Part shown: piece by piece, positions 40,754 through 49,504 of the stretch
Position numbering within the stretch: position 1 is the first letter of the stretch
Layout: the number at the start of each line of letters is the position of its first letter
Assembly: GCF_003963535.1 (NCBI RefSeq)
Contig: NZ_CP034539.1
Coordinates: 310,001 to 374,000, forward strand
Reading direction: 5' to 3'
Origin: Streptomyces cyaneochromogenes
Lineage (GTDB): Bacteria; Actinomycetota; Actinomycetes; Streptomycetales; Streptomycetaceae
DNA: 64,000 nucleotides
The notes under the pieces: model-generated
Seen by the model: only the letters and a program-made list of their open reading frames with translations
What the model was told of the DNA's origin: nothing
The model's database searches: none
Translations under genes and position numbers: made by a program

Positions 40754-43700
40754 ATGCAAAGCGCCGTCGGTGAGCCACCATCTCCCCACACTGCTGTCCC
40801 GGGGTACTTGGAACCGAACGGTAGTGTTCAGCAACGGAGGATGACGGCCATGGCGTACCGCCTGTTACGCAAGGTGTTCAACAAACTCCTCCTGAAAAGT
40901 CCCAGCCGCACTGAGGTTTTGGGAAACCGCGCGGTAGACCTGTTGCTACAGTCCGAGCGCACGAACCAGGTCGATGTGGCGGAGATGGCGGTCGAGACAG
41001 GGCGTCAAGCACTAGCCGCCACACCCAACGACCATCCTCAGCGAGCTGCAGTGTTGGACATTCTCGCGGTTGCCCTGCTGCGCTTATTCGAACGTACCGG
41101 CCAGGTCGATGCGCTGGAGGAAGCGGTCGAGACAGGGCGCCAAGCACTGGCCGCCACCCCCCGCAACAATCCGCGTCACGCTGGAGTCGCGAGCAACCAC
41201 GGGATGACCCTGCGGAATCTGTTCGAGTGCACTGGCCGGATCGATGTGCTGGAGGAGGCGATCGAGACCGGACGCCAGGCACTCGCCGCCACCCCCCACG
41301 ACGACCCCGACCGACTGATACCCCTGAGCAATCTCGGGACCGCCCTGTTGGCGTTGTTCGAGCTCACAGGCCGGATCGATGCGCTGGAGGAGGCAATCGA
41401 GACCGGACGCCAGGCACTCGCCGCCACCCCCCACGACGACCCACGCCACGCTGGCGTCGTGAGCAACCTGACGCCCGCGCTACAAAGACTGTTTGAGTGC
41501 ACTGGCCGGATCGATGCGCTGGAGGAAGCGATCGAGACCGGACGCCAGGCACTCGCCGCCACCCCCCACGACGACCCACGCCACGCTGGCATCGTGAGCA
41601 ACCTCGGCGTGGCCCTTGTGCGACTGTTCGAGCGCACGGGTCAGACCAATGCGCTGGAGGAGGCAATCGAGACCGGGCGTCAGGCTGTGTCCACCACGAC
41701 CCACAACAGCCGGGAGCGCGTTGTAGCCCTGAACATGCTCCAGGTCGCGCTCTTGAGGCTGTTCGAGCGCACGGGCCAGATCGACGTGCTGGAGGAGGCA
41801 ATCGAGACCGGACGCCAGGCACTCGCCGCCACACCACTAAACCACCGCGGCCACGCCGACAATCTCACCAGCCTCGGCATCGCGCTACGACTGCTGTTCG
41901 ATCACACGGGCCGCATTGATGTACTGGTGGAGGCGATCGAGACCGGGCGCCAGGCAGTGACCGCCACTCCTCTCAACCACCGCAATCGCGCCGACAATCT
42001 CGCCAACCTCGGAACCGCTCTGCTGAGGTTGTTCCAGCGCAACGGCCGAATTGATGTGTTGGAGGAGTCCATAGAGATGGGGCGTCAGGCCGTGGCCGCT
42101 AGCCCTCTCAATCAGCCCAAGCGCACATGGCACTTGTACAGCCTCGGGGCTGCTCTGAATCACCTCTTCGACCGCACCGGCTCCACCGAGGCACTGCATG
42201 AAGCGTGCCGTTGTTACAAGGAAGCTGCGGACAGCACGACCGGCGAGGCGTTTCTTCGATACATCGCGTACCGGCGGTTCGCCCACCTGGCAATCGTCCG
42301 CGGCTCACACCAAGCCGCCTTGCAGGCCATAGAGGATGCCATCGAACTTTTGGCCGCCGTCCTCCCCAACAGTCTGGTCCGCGCTGACCGCGAGTACCAA
42401 CTCGGTCGCCTACCGGGTCTGGCCGGGGAAGCCGCTGCTGCCGCGCTGGCTGCAGATCAACCCATCCGAGCCGTAGAGCTTTTGGAGCGCGCCCGCGGCA
42501 TACTTGCCGCCGAAACGCACAGTGCGCGCGGTCCGGACATGGTCCGTCTCCGCGGGCACGCCCCGCACCTCGCAGACGAACTCGAACAACTACGCAGTCG
42601 CCTCAGCGTGCTGGACCACCCCCCGGCGTCCGCGCAACTACCCGCAGAGGACAAGCCTTGGGACACGGACCGGGAGGCAAAGCAGCGCCTGGCGGAGGAC
42701 CGCCGTGAGGCGTACGAGGCTTGGCGCCGCCTGCTCGATCACATCCGCAGTCTGCCGGGATTCACCCGCTTCTTTCAGTCACCCACACTTGATGAGCTTG
42801 TCCGCCACGCACACGGCGCTACGGTTGTTTTCATCACCGCCAGCCCGACCCGATGCGATGCGCTGATCCTCCCTGATACCGCTGAGCACGCCGTCCAGGT
42901 AGTGCCGTTGGTCTCGCTGACCCAGCACGCCGCAATGGAACACACGAACCGACTCTTCGGTGCCATCCACGCTGCCACTGACCCGCGGCTGGACCCCGCA
43001 GAGCGTGTCAAGGCCCAGCAGGAGATCCTCACAGTCCTGGCCTGGATGTGGGACACCATCACGGAACCTGTTCTGACCCACCTAGGCCACACCGCGACAC
43101 CCGGCCCACACAAGCCCTGGCCTCGGGTGCGGTGGTGCCCCGTTGGATTCCTCGCCTATCTTCCCTTCCACGCCGCCGGCCACCACACCGACGACCCCGA
43201 TCAATCGACCGCACCCCGCGCCGTCATAGAACGCGTCGTCTCCTCATACACCACTACTGTTCGCATCCTCGCCCAGCAGCCTGATGCCGACGGCCACGCC
43301 ATGTTGATCGTCCCTGCCGCGGACATCCCCGGCGCCACCGCGCTGCCCGCGGTGCATGAAGAGACCACCGAGATCACCACGCTCGTCCCAGACGCCCACG
43401 TCCTCACCACCACAACCCGTGACGGAGTCCTTCGTGCGCTCCCCGACCACCAGATCGCGCACTTCGCCTGCCACGGTTCCAGCGGCTGGGCCGATCCCGC
43501 CCGGAGCTGCCTCCTGCTGAGCGACCATGACGTCGCACCCCTGACGATCAGTGACATCGGCGCGCTGCAACTGACCGCCCACTTGGCATACCTCTCCGCC
43601 TGCGACACCAGCATCACCTCCCCACTACTGGTGGACGAATCCCTCCATGTCACCGGCGCATTCCAACTGGCCGGATACCGGCACGTCATCGGCACTCTGT

Positions 43701-43888
43701 GGCACGTCGACGACCGCGCTGCCGCCCAACTCGCACGGGACTTCTACGCCCACCTCACCAACGACGGCAAAGTCCCACCGCAGACGCACCGCAGTTCCCA
43801 GGCCCTGCACTACGCCATCCAGCGACAACGTGCCCGCTACCCCAAGACACCGACCCTGTGGGCCGCGCACACCCACACCGGAGCGTAG
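40754..43888 (+). CDS. TPR-CHAT caspase-like protein
   Basis: 1044 residues. Residues about 70-480 are some nine tandem 45-residue TPR-like repeats of the type 'TGRIDALEEAIETGRQALAA'. A helical region (about 480-680) leads to a C-terminal CHAT protease domain with the caspase-like dyad H907 in HFACHGSSG and C950 in LSACDTS, followed by 'HVTGAFQLAGYRHVIGTLWH' and 'AAAQLARDFY'. CHAT proteases with TPR partners cleave specific proteins when triggered, often in defence. No Cas7-11 or other effector is adjacent, so this is not a CRISPR-linked Craspase. Repeats 4 and 5 are nearly identical at DNA level. A 65-codon gene is divergent upstream. Confidence 0.93.
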   Translation: MQSAVGEPPSPHTAVPGYLEPNGSVQQRRMTAMAYRLLRKVFNKLLLKSPSRTEVLGNRAVDLLLQSERTNQVDVAEMAVETGRQALAATPNDHPQRAAVLDILAVALLRLFERTGQVDALEEAVETGRQALAATPRNNPRHAGVASNHGMTLRNLFECTGRIDVLEEAIETGRQALAATPHDDPDRLIPLSNLGTALLALFELTGRIDALEEAIETGRQALAATPHDDPRHAGVVSNLTPALQRLFECTGRIDALEEAIETGRQALAATPHDDPRHAGIVSNLGVALVRLFERTGQTNALEEAIETGRQAVSTTTHNSRERVVALNMLQVALLRLFERTGQIDVLEEAIETGRQALAATPLNHRGHADNLTSLGIALRLLFDHTGRIDVLVEAIETGRQAVTATPLNHRNRADNLANLGTALLRLFQRNGRIDVLEESIEMGRQAVAASPLNQPKRTWHLYSLGAALNHLFDRTGSTEALHEACRCYKEAADSTTGEAFLRYIAYRRFAHLAIVRGSHQAALQAIEDAIELLAAVLPNSLVRADREYQLGRLPGLAGEAAAAALAADQPIRAVELLERARGILAAETHSARGPDMVRLRGHAPHLADELEQLRSRLSVLDHPPASAQLPAEDKPWDTDREAKQRLAEDRREAYEAWRRLLDHIRSLPGFTRFFQSPTLDELVRHAHGATVVFITASPTRCDALILPDTAEHAVQVVPLVSLTQHAAMEHTNRLFGAIHAATDPRLDPAERVKAQQEILTVLAWMWDTITEPVLTHLGHTATPGPHKPWPRVRWCPVGFLAYLPFHAAGHHTDDPDQSTAPRAVIERVVSSYTTTVRILAQQPDADGHAMLIVPAADIPGATALPAVHEETTEITTLVPDAHVLTTTTRDGVLRALPDHQIAHFACHGSSGWADPARSCLLLSDHDVAPLTISDIGALQLTAHLAYLSACDTSITSPLLVDESLHVTGAFQLAGYRHVIGTLWHVDDRAAAQLARDFYAHLTNDGKVPPQTHRSSQALHYAIQRQRARYPKTPTLWAAHTHTGA

Positions 43889-44084
43889 TCCCGCGAGCCA
43901 CCGCACGACGTCAGCCCCCGGACGCCCCGCGGTTCGCCGAAGCCATCAACAACATCACAGGCTGGTCCGAGTTCGGCCGCTGCGGTTCACTTCCCGGCCA
44001 TGAAAGTACCGGACCTGCTCGCCGCCGACATCCAGGAGTCCTTCCACCGACTGGCGTAGCGGAGAGCCGGTGTCGGAGGGTGGG

Positions 44085-44230
44085 CTGGCGCCGGTATCGG
44101 TTGACCCGCTTCGACGCACACGCCCGGGAGATCCCCATCTCGGCTGCGCCGTGGGCGATGGGCCTCGTGCGACACCGCTCGACGAGGCGACGTCGTCCCT
44201 CCACGGTGAGGGTGCGTTCTTGTGCGTCAC
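44085..44230 (-). pseudogene. IS481-family transposase N-terminal fragment, second copy
   Basis: From GTG 44228-44230, with a one-base frameshift after MTHKNA, the sequence reads 'TLTVEGRRRLVERCRTRPIA', 'HGAAEMGISRACASKRVNRY'. It is the same IS481 start as at 18757. The GTG overlaps the stop codon of the gene at 44227-44742, so the insertion probably fixed that gene's C-terminus. The remaining 43889-44084 holds nothing recognisable. Confidence 0.7.
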
Positions 44231-44742
44231 GTAGCGGAACCAGGCGCAGTGGCTCGCCGTGACCTTTCCCGCCCGGCGATAGCCTCGGCGACCCCTTGGA
44301 TGGAGCCACGAAGAAGGTCACCGTACGGACCCTGAGGAAGGCTGGGGGTGTGCCTTCTGGCCGCGTTGATGTGCTCGGTGGCGGCTTCGAAGGAGCCGAG
44401 TCGGCGGTAGTTGTCGGCGAGGTTGAGGTGCAGGGAGGGGTAGAAGCCGGCGATGTGGAGGCTGGTGTGGTGCTCCTGGACGCGCTGCTCGGTCATGGCG
44501 TCGGCGGCGTCCAGGGCCCGTATGTCCCAGGCGAGGGCCTGGGCGGGATCTTGGTAGAGATCTGCCAGGTAGTGAGCGAGGGAGCAGCGGTGCAGGGGGT
44601 CGCCGGTGACACCGATCGCGGACCACAGTCCCAGCAGTTTATGGCGGGCGGAGTCGCTGTTACCGGCTCGGCCCTCGGCGACGGCGTGGCCGATGGCCTC
44701 CATGGTCGGGTCGGGGCCGGCGCCGGTGGGTGCGGTGGTCAT
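44227..44742 (-). CDS. Helical-repeat (TPR-like) protein in the MerR/clamp operon
   Basis: 171 residues: 'MEAIGHAVAEGRAGNSDSAR', 'CSLAHYLADLYQDPAQALAW', 'DIRALDAADAMTEQRVQEHH', 'GFYPSLHLNLADNYRRLGSF', 'EAATEHINAARRHTPSLPQ'. The last is a clear TPR-like hairpin ('LHLNLAD.YRRLG....A..H...A'). ATG 44740-44742 is eight bases after GAGG; the start lies 23 bp after the MerR/clamp stop, so they form an operon. The C-terminus ends exactly at an IS481 fragment and may be shortened. Function unknown. Confidence 0.75.
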   Translation of the reverse strand: MTTAPTGAGPDPTMEAIGHAVAEGRAGNSDSARHKLLGLWSAIGVTGDPLHRCSLAHYLADLYQDPAQALAWDIRALDAADAMTEQRVQEHHTSLHIAGFYPSLHLNLADNYRRLGSFEAATEHINAARRHTPSLPQGPYGDLLRGSIQGVAEAIAGRERSRRATAPGSAT

Positions 44743-44764
44743 GGGCATTTCCTCGTCGTTCTTC

Positions 44765-45817
44765 TCAGGCACAGGGGTCGGGCTTGACGGGCATGGCCAG
44801 GGTGGTGAGATCGCCGCGGTCGGCAGAGCGGATCGTGGCGGGCTGGTCGTGTCCCCGTAGGTCGAGCATCACGTCGGGGCCGATCGCAGTGCTCACTGCG
44901 GGATGGAGCGTGGTCAGCTCGAACCAGATCTGGAGGGCCTGGCCCGTCGCGGTGGCCGGGAGTGGGATGCTGGGGTGTTCGTCGTCCGCTGACACGACGT
45001 TCACTCCGTGGTCGGCAACGTGCAGCGCGACGCGCTCGCCGGACTGTTCTTCCAGCGCTCGCAGGAGCAGATTCTTCGAGACCGTCGCGCGGGTGCTGAC
45101 CTCGCCCAACGACGCGAGCATCAGCCGGTAGTCGGGGAACTCCTCGGGCAGCAACCGACAGTGCCGGTCCTCCCGGTCGGCCACGCGGAACCAGAGCCCG
45201 TTCGATACCGCTTCCAGCCGCACCAACGGACTGCGGCGGCTGACGGCGACCGCGGCCCGCAGCTCGTCGCCGTTGACTGTGCCGGCCCATGTCCGACTCG
45301 GTGGTTCAGCCGGCACCAGGGTTCGAGTGGAGAGCCGGTAGCGGTCCGTCGCGGTCAGGGTGACTGCCTCCTGACGTGCCTCGATGCGGAGGCCGGCAAG
45401 TGCCGGCATCCCGGGCTCTTGCGCGGTCGCGGTCAGGACCTGCTCGACCGCATCCGCCAGCACGGGGCCCTTCATCACCGCGATGGGAAAGCCTGGCACG
45501 TTGCCGAGCGCGGACTTGATGACAGCAGCCTTCTGCTGCACGGACGCCGCATCCTCAACGACCTTTGCGACATGCTCATCGAGCAGCCGGGAGGCCTCGT
45601 CAGCCCCGGAACCGAGCACCGCCTCGACAGCAGCGAGGGGCATGGCGAGCTCGCGGAGCTGACGCAGCACGGTCGCCCGCGCCACCTGGTCGGCGCTGTA
45701 GTAGCGGTAGCCCGAAACCGGGTCGACTTCGGCAGGAGGCAGCAAGCCGGAGTCGGCATAGAAGCGCAACGCGCTGCTGGTCAGACCACTGCGTCGGGCG
45801 AAGGCCCCGATCGGCAT
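44765..45817 (-). CDS. MerR-type regulator fused to a DNA-polymerase-III-beta-like (sliding clamp) domain
   Basis: 350 residues from ATG 45815-45817. Residues 1-70 are a MerR helix-turn-helix (MPIGAFARRSGLTSSALRFY, 'DPVSGYRYYSADQVARATVL') and 70-120 the dimer coil. From about 125 the sequence resembles beta-clamp modules: 'MKGPVLADAVEQVLTATAQE', 'LRIEARQEAVTLTATDRYRL', 'PDYRLMLASLGEVSTRATVS', 'NLLLRALEEQSGERVALHVA'. 'L..TATD.YRL' and 'FPDYR' are clamp hallmarks. Such fusions occur in Actinobacteria but their job is unknown; the clamp domain may serve as a ligand or protein sensor. A MerR-type dyad overlaps the possible upstream TTG start. Confidence 0.85.
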   Translation of the reverse strand: MPIGAFARRSGLTSSALRFYADSGLLPPAEVDPVSGYRYYSADQVARATVLRQLRELAMPLAAVEAVLGSGADEASRLLDEHVAKVVEDAASVQQKAAVIKSALGNVPGFPIAVMKGPVLADAVEQVLTATAQEPGMPALAGLRIEARQEAVTLTATDRYRLSTRTLVPAEPPSRTWAGTVNGDELRAAVAVSRRSPLVRLEAVSNGLWFRVADREDRHCRLLPEEFPDYRLMLASLGEVSTRATVSKNLLLRALEEQSGERVALHVADHGVNVVSADDEHPSIPLPATATGQALQIWFELTTLHPAVSTAIGPDVMLDLRGHDQPATIRSADRGDLTTLAMPVKPDPCA

Positions 45818-45848
45818 CAGCTCATCATTTGACACCGCGTCATCATCG

Positions 45849-45870
45849 GACTTCAACCAACTTGAAGGTC
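45849..45870. promoter_or_regulatory. MerR-type operator of the clamp-fusion gene
   Basis: GACTTCAACCAACTTGAAGGTC is a dyad (TTCAA..TTGAA) followed by AAG, giving a TTGACC -35 for the minus strand. It overlaps an in-frame TTG, which argues that translation starts later, at 45817. It is probably autoregulatory. Confidence 0.55.
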
Positions 45871-46261
45871 AAGAACGACGAGCAGCGGCAGCAACGTCAT
45901 GGCCGGCAACAACATAGCGACTGCGAAGTACGAGGTGGCGCACCCACTGCTTCTGGGGCGGCCCTGGCCGGGGCCGCGCATGAAGTGCGGGAGGTGCTCC
46001 GTGCTTTCGCGCTTGCCGGCCGGGGAGACCTTCCAACTGCGCGACGACCTGCTCGGAGCCTTCGGCCTCGGTGCTGGCATGCCGCGGGACCGTCACGGTC
46101 TGCGGGCTCTCCTCGGCAGACCGGTGCGGGATGAGGAGTTCCGCCACGGGGCGGCCACGGCGGGGCAGCCGGTTTGCAAGAGCTCGGCGATCTCTTCCAA
46201 CGTGAACCGAGCCGCTGAGCAGCTTTGATCACCCGCAGCGCACGCATTCCTCACACGCAAT

Positions 46262-46530
46262 CCGCAGCCGCCTACAGCGCCGGGGTATCCATGCGGTCAT
46301 CCCGCAGCCGTCGGACCAAGTCGGCCACCTCCTGCAGCGAGGCCGGCGCGGTTGGCCGACCGCCCAGCTTCGACAGCGAGGCCCACAAGCAACGGAACGC
46401 CGTCGCGCAGTGCATCAACCGCCTCAAGCGGCGGCGAGGCATCGCCATCCCCTACGAAAAGACAGCCACCATCTACCTGGCCGGGCTCCAAATCGCAGGC
46501 ATCTTCCTCCGGTCCCGCCCGATGATCCAA
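46262..46530 (+). pseudogene. IS5-family transposase C-terminal fragment
   Basis: One frame reads RRGIHAVIPQPSDQVGHLLQ. After a one-base slip near 46357 it continues 'GRPPSFDSEAHKQRNAVAQC', 'INRLKRRRGIAIPYEKTATI', 'YLAGLQIAGIFLRSR', the usual IS5 C-terminus ('GRPP.FD.E.YKQRN.VE.CINRLK..RG.A...'). Upstream, 45871-46261 holds no supported gene. Confidence 0.75.
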
Positions 46531-46597
46531 TCGAAAGCCCCTAAGCCCTACACCGAGCGCCACTTGGACGACGCACCGGCGTTCGTGTGCGCGCCGT

Positions 46598-46783
46598 CTA
46601 CATGCCGGTGGTGAGGTTCATGGGTGCCGCCGGCGGCGTCGGAATGTAGTGGTGGGCCAGGTTGGCGTCGCGGTTGTGGGGACCGTGGCGATGGGCCTCC
46701 GGGGCGCCGTACTTCTTGAGAACCTGACGTCCGGAAACGACGTCCCGAACGCGCATCACGACTCGGTCGAGCAAGGTCTCCAT
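46598..46783 (-). CDS. Small 61-residue protein
   Basis: METLLDRVVMRVRDVVSGRQ, 'VLKKYGAPEAHRHGPHNRDA' and 'NLAHHYIPTPPAAPMNLTTG', ending in Met. AAGGGGGAAC lies just before the ATG, and composition is coding-like. It is basic and His-rich, without Cys. Possibly a small regulatory or precursor peptide; no modification enzyme is adjacent, so that is only a guess. Confidence 0.5.
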   Translation of the reverse strand: METLLDRVVMRVRDVVSGRQVLKKYGAPEAHRHGPHNRDANLAHHYIPTPPAAPMNLTTGM

Positions 46784-47274
46784 CAGTGTTCCCCCTTGGG
46801 TACATGGTCTTGTCGAGGAGGATGCACCTGCGTCCGCGGCAGATTCCAGCGAGTTGAGCCGATCTTGAGCCTCCGGCCAGTCCTCCAGTGGATGGTCAGC
46901 AGTGCAACTTCCCCATTCGGCCAGCCTCGCCCACACATCGGCGCTCGTCCCGTTCGGTCACCTCGTCTGTGAACTGATCCAAACGACAGGACGTGGGCCA
47001 GTACCAACTACCCCGCCTCTACGGCTCGCCATGATCGATCGCCGCACGGCCCCGATCGGCCCGCGCGTGGCCCTCATGGCTGCCCGTGGCCGCCCCTTAC
47101 CGCCGACCCCGGGACGGCGTCCTCGTTGCCCCGGGTGGCCTGATCACTTCGCGCGGGCAGCGAGGGCCGACATGCTGCGCATGGAGTAATGAGCCGTTCC
47201 GGCGGCTTCCCAGGTCACGTTGTGCGGAGGCGGCGAGCGGTACGGGCAGCAGGGAGCAGGCGGCGAGGCGGGTC
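46784..47274. other. Gap before the SpoIIE phosphatase
   Basis: No gene is supported. The region includes the likely divergent promoters of the 61-residue protein and the phosphatase. Open frames here have no ribosome site and weak third-position GC bias. Confidence 0.45.
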
Positions 47275-48501
47275 ATGGGCAAGGAGAGCGTGGACCGGTC
47301 GGAGGGTTTCGGCGAGCGGCTGCTCGGACTGCTGCTGGACCGGGCACATCTGATGCCGCCACAGCTGATCGCCCCGTTGATCGCGGAGGAAGTGGCCAGG
47401 ATCGGGGGTCATGACGTCTCCATCCTGCTCCAGGACTATGCCCAGGAAGTGCTCGTGCCGCTCGCGGGCAAGAAGCTGCATGTCGGCCAGCCCGAACCGA
47501 TGGCCGAATCTCCCGCCGGCCGGGCCTTCCTGAGCTCGGACGTGGTCGAGGTACCGCAGGCCCGCGGCGGCGTGCGGATGTATCTGCCGCTGCTGGACGG
47601 CAGCGACCAGGTGGGGGTGATGGCCCTGACCCTGGCCACGGTCGGTGATGACGACCGGCGCCTGCTGCGCCGGCTCGCCAGCCTGGTCGCCGACGTGCTG
47701 GTCACCAAGAACGCCTACACCGACCTGTTCTTCCTGGCCCGGCGCCGGGAGCCGATGAGTGTCTCCGCGGAGATCCAGTGGAGCCTGCTGCCGCCGCTCA
47801 CGATGACCGTGCCGCAGGTCGAGGTGGCGGGCATCCTGGAGCCCGCTTACCGGGTCGCCGGTGACAGCTTCGACTACGCCCTCAACGGCAACATCCTGCA
47901 CATGGCCGTGATCGACGCGATGGGCCACGGCCTGGACGCCGCCGCGATGGCGACCATCGCCATCGGCGCCTACCGGCATGCCCGGCGCGTGTTCGTCAGC
48001 CTGGCCGAGAAGTACGCGTTCATGGACGACGCGATCTCCCGGCAGTTCGGACCCGACCACTTCGTTACCGCCCAGCTGATGCACATCAACATCGCCACCG
48101 GCGAACTGGAACTGGTCAACGCGGGCCATCCCGCACCGCTGCTGATCCGCGCCGGCCGGGTCGTGCGGCAGCTGGAGAGCGCGACGACGCTGCCCGTCGG
48201 CTTCGGCGGTGAGGAGCCCCGGATCCGAGAGCACACGCTCCAGCCGGGCGATCGGGTGCTGTGCTACACCGACGGCATCATCGACGAACACGTAACCGGC
48301 GGCGAGCCGTTCGGCGAGGAACGCCTCATCGACTGCGTCAATCGCCTGGGAGAAGGGCCCTCGCAGGGGGTGCGGGCGGATCTGCGTCAGCTGTCCCACA
48401 CGCTGAAGGTGGAACGGGGCGGGCGCACCAGCGACGACGCCACCCTCTTCATGATCGAGTGGCACGGCGGCGTCGCCGACCACCTCGCGGTACTTGACTG
48501 A
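47275..48501 (+). CDS. PP2C-type (SpoIIE) protein phosphatase with GAF-like sensor
   Basis: 408 residues. About 20-170 form a GAF-like domain ('LVPLAGKKLHVGQPEPMAES', 'YLPLLDGSDQVGVMALTLAT'). About 190-400 form the SpoIIE phosphatase: 'AEIQWSLLPPLTMTVPQVEV', 'YRVAGDSFDYALNGNILHMA', 'VIDAMGHGLDAAAMATIAIG', 'ELELVNAGHPAPLLIRAGRV', 'CYTDGIIDEHVTGG', 'SDDATLFMIEW'. The metal-binding Asp residues lie in 'GDSFD', 'IDAMGHG' and 'SDDAT'. These enzymes dephosphorylate anti-anti-sigma factors in stress or development pathways; no such partner is next to it. ATG 47275 is chosen after GGCGAGGCGGG. Confidence 0.9.
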   Translation: MGKESVDRSEGFGERLLGLLLDRAHLMPPQLIAPLIAEEVARIGGHDVSILLQDYAQEVLVPLAGKKLHVGQPEPMAESPAGRAFLSSDVVEVPQARGGVRMYLPLLDGSDQVGVMALTLATVGDDDRRLLRRLASLVADVLVTKNAYTDLFFLARRREPMSVSAEIQWSLLPPLTMTVPQVEVAGILEPAYRVAGDSFDYALNGNILHMAVIDAMGHGLDAAAMATIAIGAYRHARRVFVSLAEKYAFMDDAISRQFGPDHFVTAQLMHINIATGELELVNAGHPAPLLIRAGRVVRQLESATTLPVGFGGEEPRIREHTLQPGDRVLCYTDGIIDEHVTGGEPFGEERLIDCVNRLGEGPSQGVRADLRQLSHTLKVERGGRTSDDATLFMIEWHGGVADHLAVLD

Positions 48502-48704
48502 GCAACCCCGACCTCAGCCCAAATCAAACCGGATTACGCCGACCACGCGAACTGGGGTCGCCGTTCTGCGCCTGGCCGGCCGGCCTCCCAAGAAGAGTGA
48601 TCCAAATCGGCAACAGGTGCGCACTGTGCCGACGTGGCTATGTTGACGCGGTGCTGGTCGTACTGCGATGAAATCCATGGCGCTGTTCGATTGTGATCGT
48701 CAGG

Positions 48705-49082
48705 ATGAGGTGTGTGAATGAGCGATCGACGTGGCCGACCGACAAGCTGACCGCGCTGCGCCTTGGGCGCCCGCTGGTCACCGAGGTTGTGGCATCCCGA
48801 CCCGGTCGGCGGGCGTTCGTGGACATCACGCCAGATCGCGTCATGCGTGATACGCAGGCAGCGCAGGAGGGATGGGTACGTGGTGATCGGTCACGTGGCT
48901 TCCGCCTGGAGCACTGGGAGTACGACGCTGACCGGATCGACGGCTTCGACTACGACGTGGGCGCAGTGCTGGTGCGCGCCGCCTCGGCAGCGGACGAGTC
49001 GGCGCTGGCGGGCGTTCTCGCCCTCTGGGGGCTGCGTCCGGACTGCTTCGGTTACCCGTGGGAAAGCGATGACCCCAGGTAA
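48705..49082 (+). CDS. Hypothetical protein
   Basis: 125 residues: 'STWPTDKLTALRLGRPLVTE', 'RPGRRAFVDITPDRVMRDTQ', 'SRGFRLEHWEYDADRIDGFD', 'DESALAGVLALWGLRPDCFG'. Soluble, acidic and of unknown family. The start is uncertain among ATG 48705, GTG 48711 and GTG 48693; AGGATGAGG overlaps the region. It lies downstream of the phosphatase with about 200 bp between them, so co-transcription is doubtful. Confidence 0.65.
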   Translation: MRCVNERSTWPTDKLTALRLGRPLVTEVVASRPGRRAFVDITPDRVMRDTQAAQEGWVRGDRSRGFRLEHWEYDADRIDGFDYDVGAVLVRAASAADESALAGVLALWGLRPDCFGYPWESDDPR

Positions 49083-49099
49083 CCGCTGGCTCGTGCGGA

Positions 49100-49417
49100 T
49101 GCGTGGTGGAGCGTGAGGATCCCCTGCACGAGGCGAGCAATCCGGGTGGTACTGCAGCGCAGCTTGCGAAGCAGACGCCGGCCCTTGAGCGTGGCCATGA
49201 CCTGCTCGCCGATGGCGCGGATCCGGGCCTGGGCGATATTCACCGTCTGCCTTCTGGCAGAAAGGTTGCGGTGCTTGACGCGGAACGGCACTCGCACGGT
49301 GCCGCCGGCACCCTGGTAACCCTTGTCGCCGAAAAGGCCAGCTCGGCGAGGGCGTCGATGATGGAGCAGCAACTCCGCGCTGTGCCGGTCGAGTTCCATG
49401 TTGCCGAGCTCATCCAT
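49100..49417 (-). pseudogene. IS5-type transposase C-terminal fragment
   Basis: The minus frame reads GLFGDKGYQGAGGTVRVPFR, 'QTVNIAQARIRAIGEQVMAT', 'LKGRRLLRKLRCSTTRIARL', 'VQGILTLHHASARASG'. 'DKGYQGAGGT' and 'N.AHARIRA.GE.A.ATLK' mark the IS5 subgroup with a KGYQG core. A one-base shift upstream of GLFGDKG joins it to an earlier frame. The N-terminus is missing. Confidence 0.75.
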
Positions 49418-49435
49418 GCATGAGCTTGCGTTTTG

Positions 49436-49473
49436 CCTCTGACTCGCCAGCTCTCAGCTGGCCGAGTCAGAGG
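49436..49473. terminator. Long perfect hairpin, bidirectional terminator
   Basis: CCTCTGACTCG-CCAGCT, CTC loop, AGCTGG-C-CGAGTCAGAGG. This 17-bp stem sits just after the stop of the minus-strand gene at 49505 and before the transposase fragment. Confidence 0.65.
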
Positions 49474-49504
49474 GCAGTGGCACCACGTAGCTGACCACCA
49501 GCCT

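Noticed and set aside
41227..42200. Repeated DNA inside the TPR region as a CRISPR or satellite
   Set aside because: The 135-bp period is the coding repeat of the TPR units.
40754..43888. Reading the TPR-CHAT gene as a Craspase of a type III-E CRISPR system
   Set aside because: No Cas7-11, Cas1 or repeat array is present within the window.
47215..48483. 422-codon minus-strand frame
   Set aside because: Antisense of the SpoIIE phosphatase; high GC leaves the opposite strand open.
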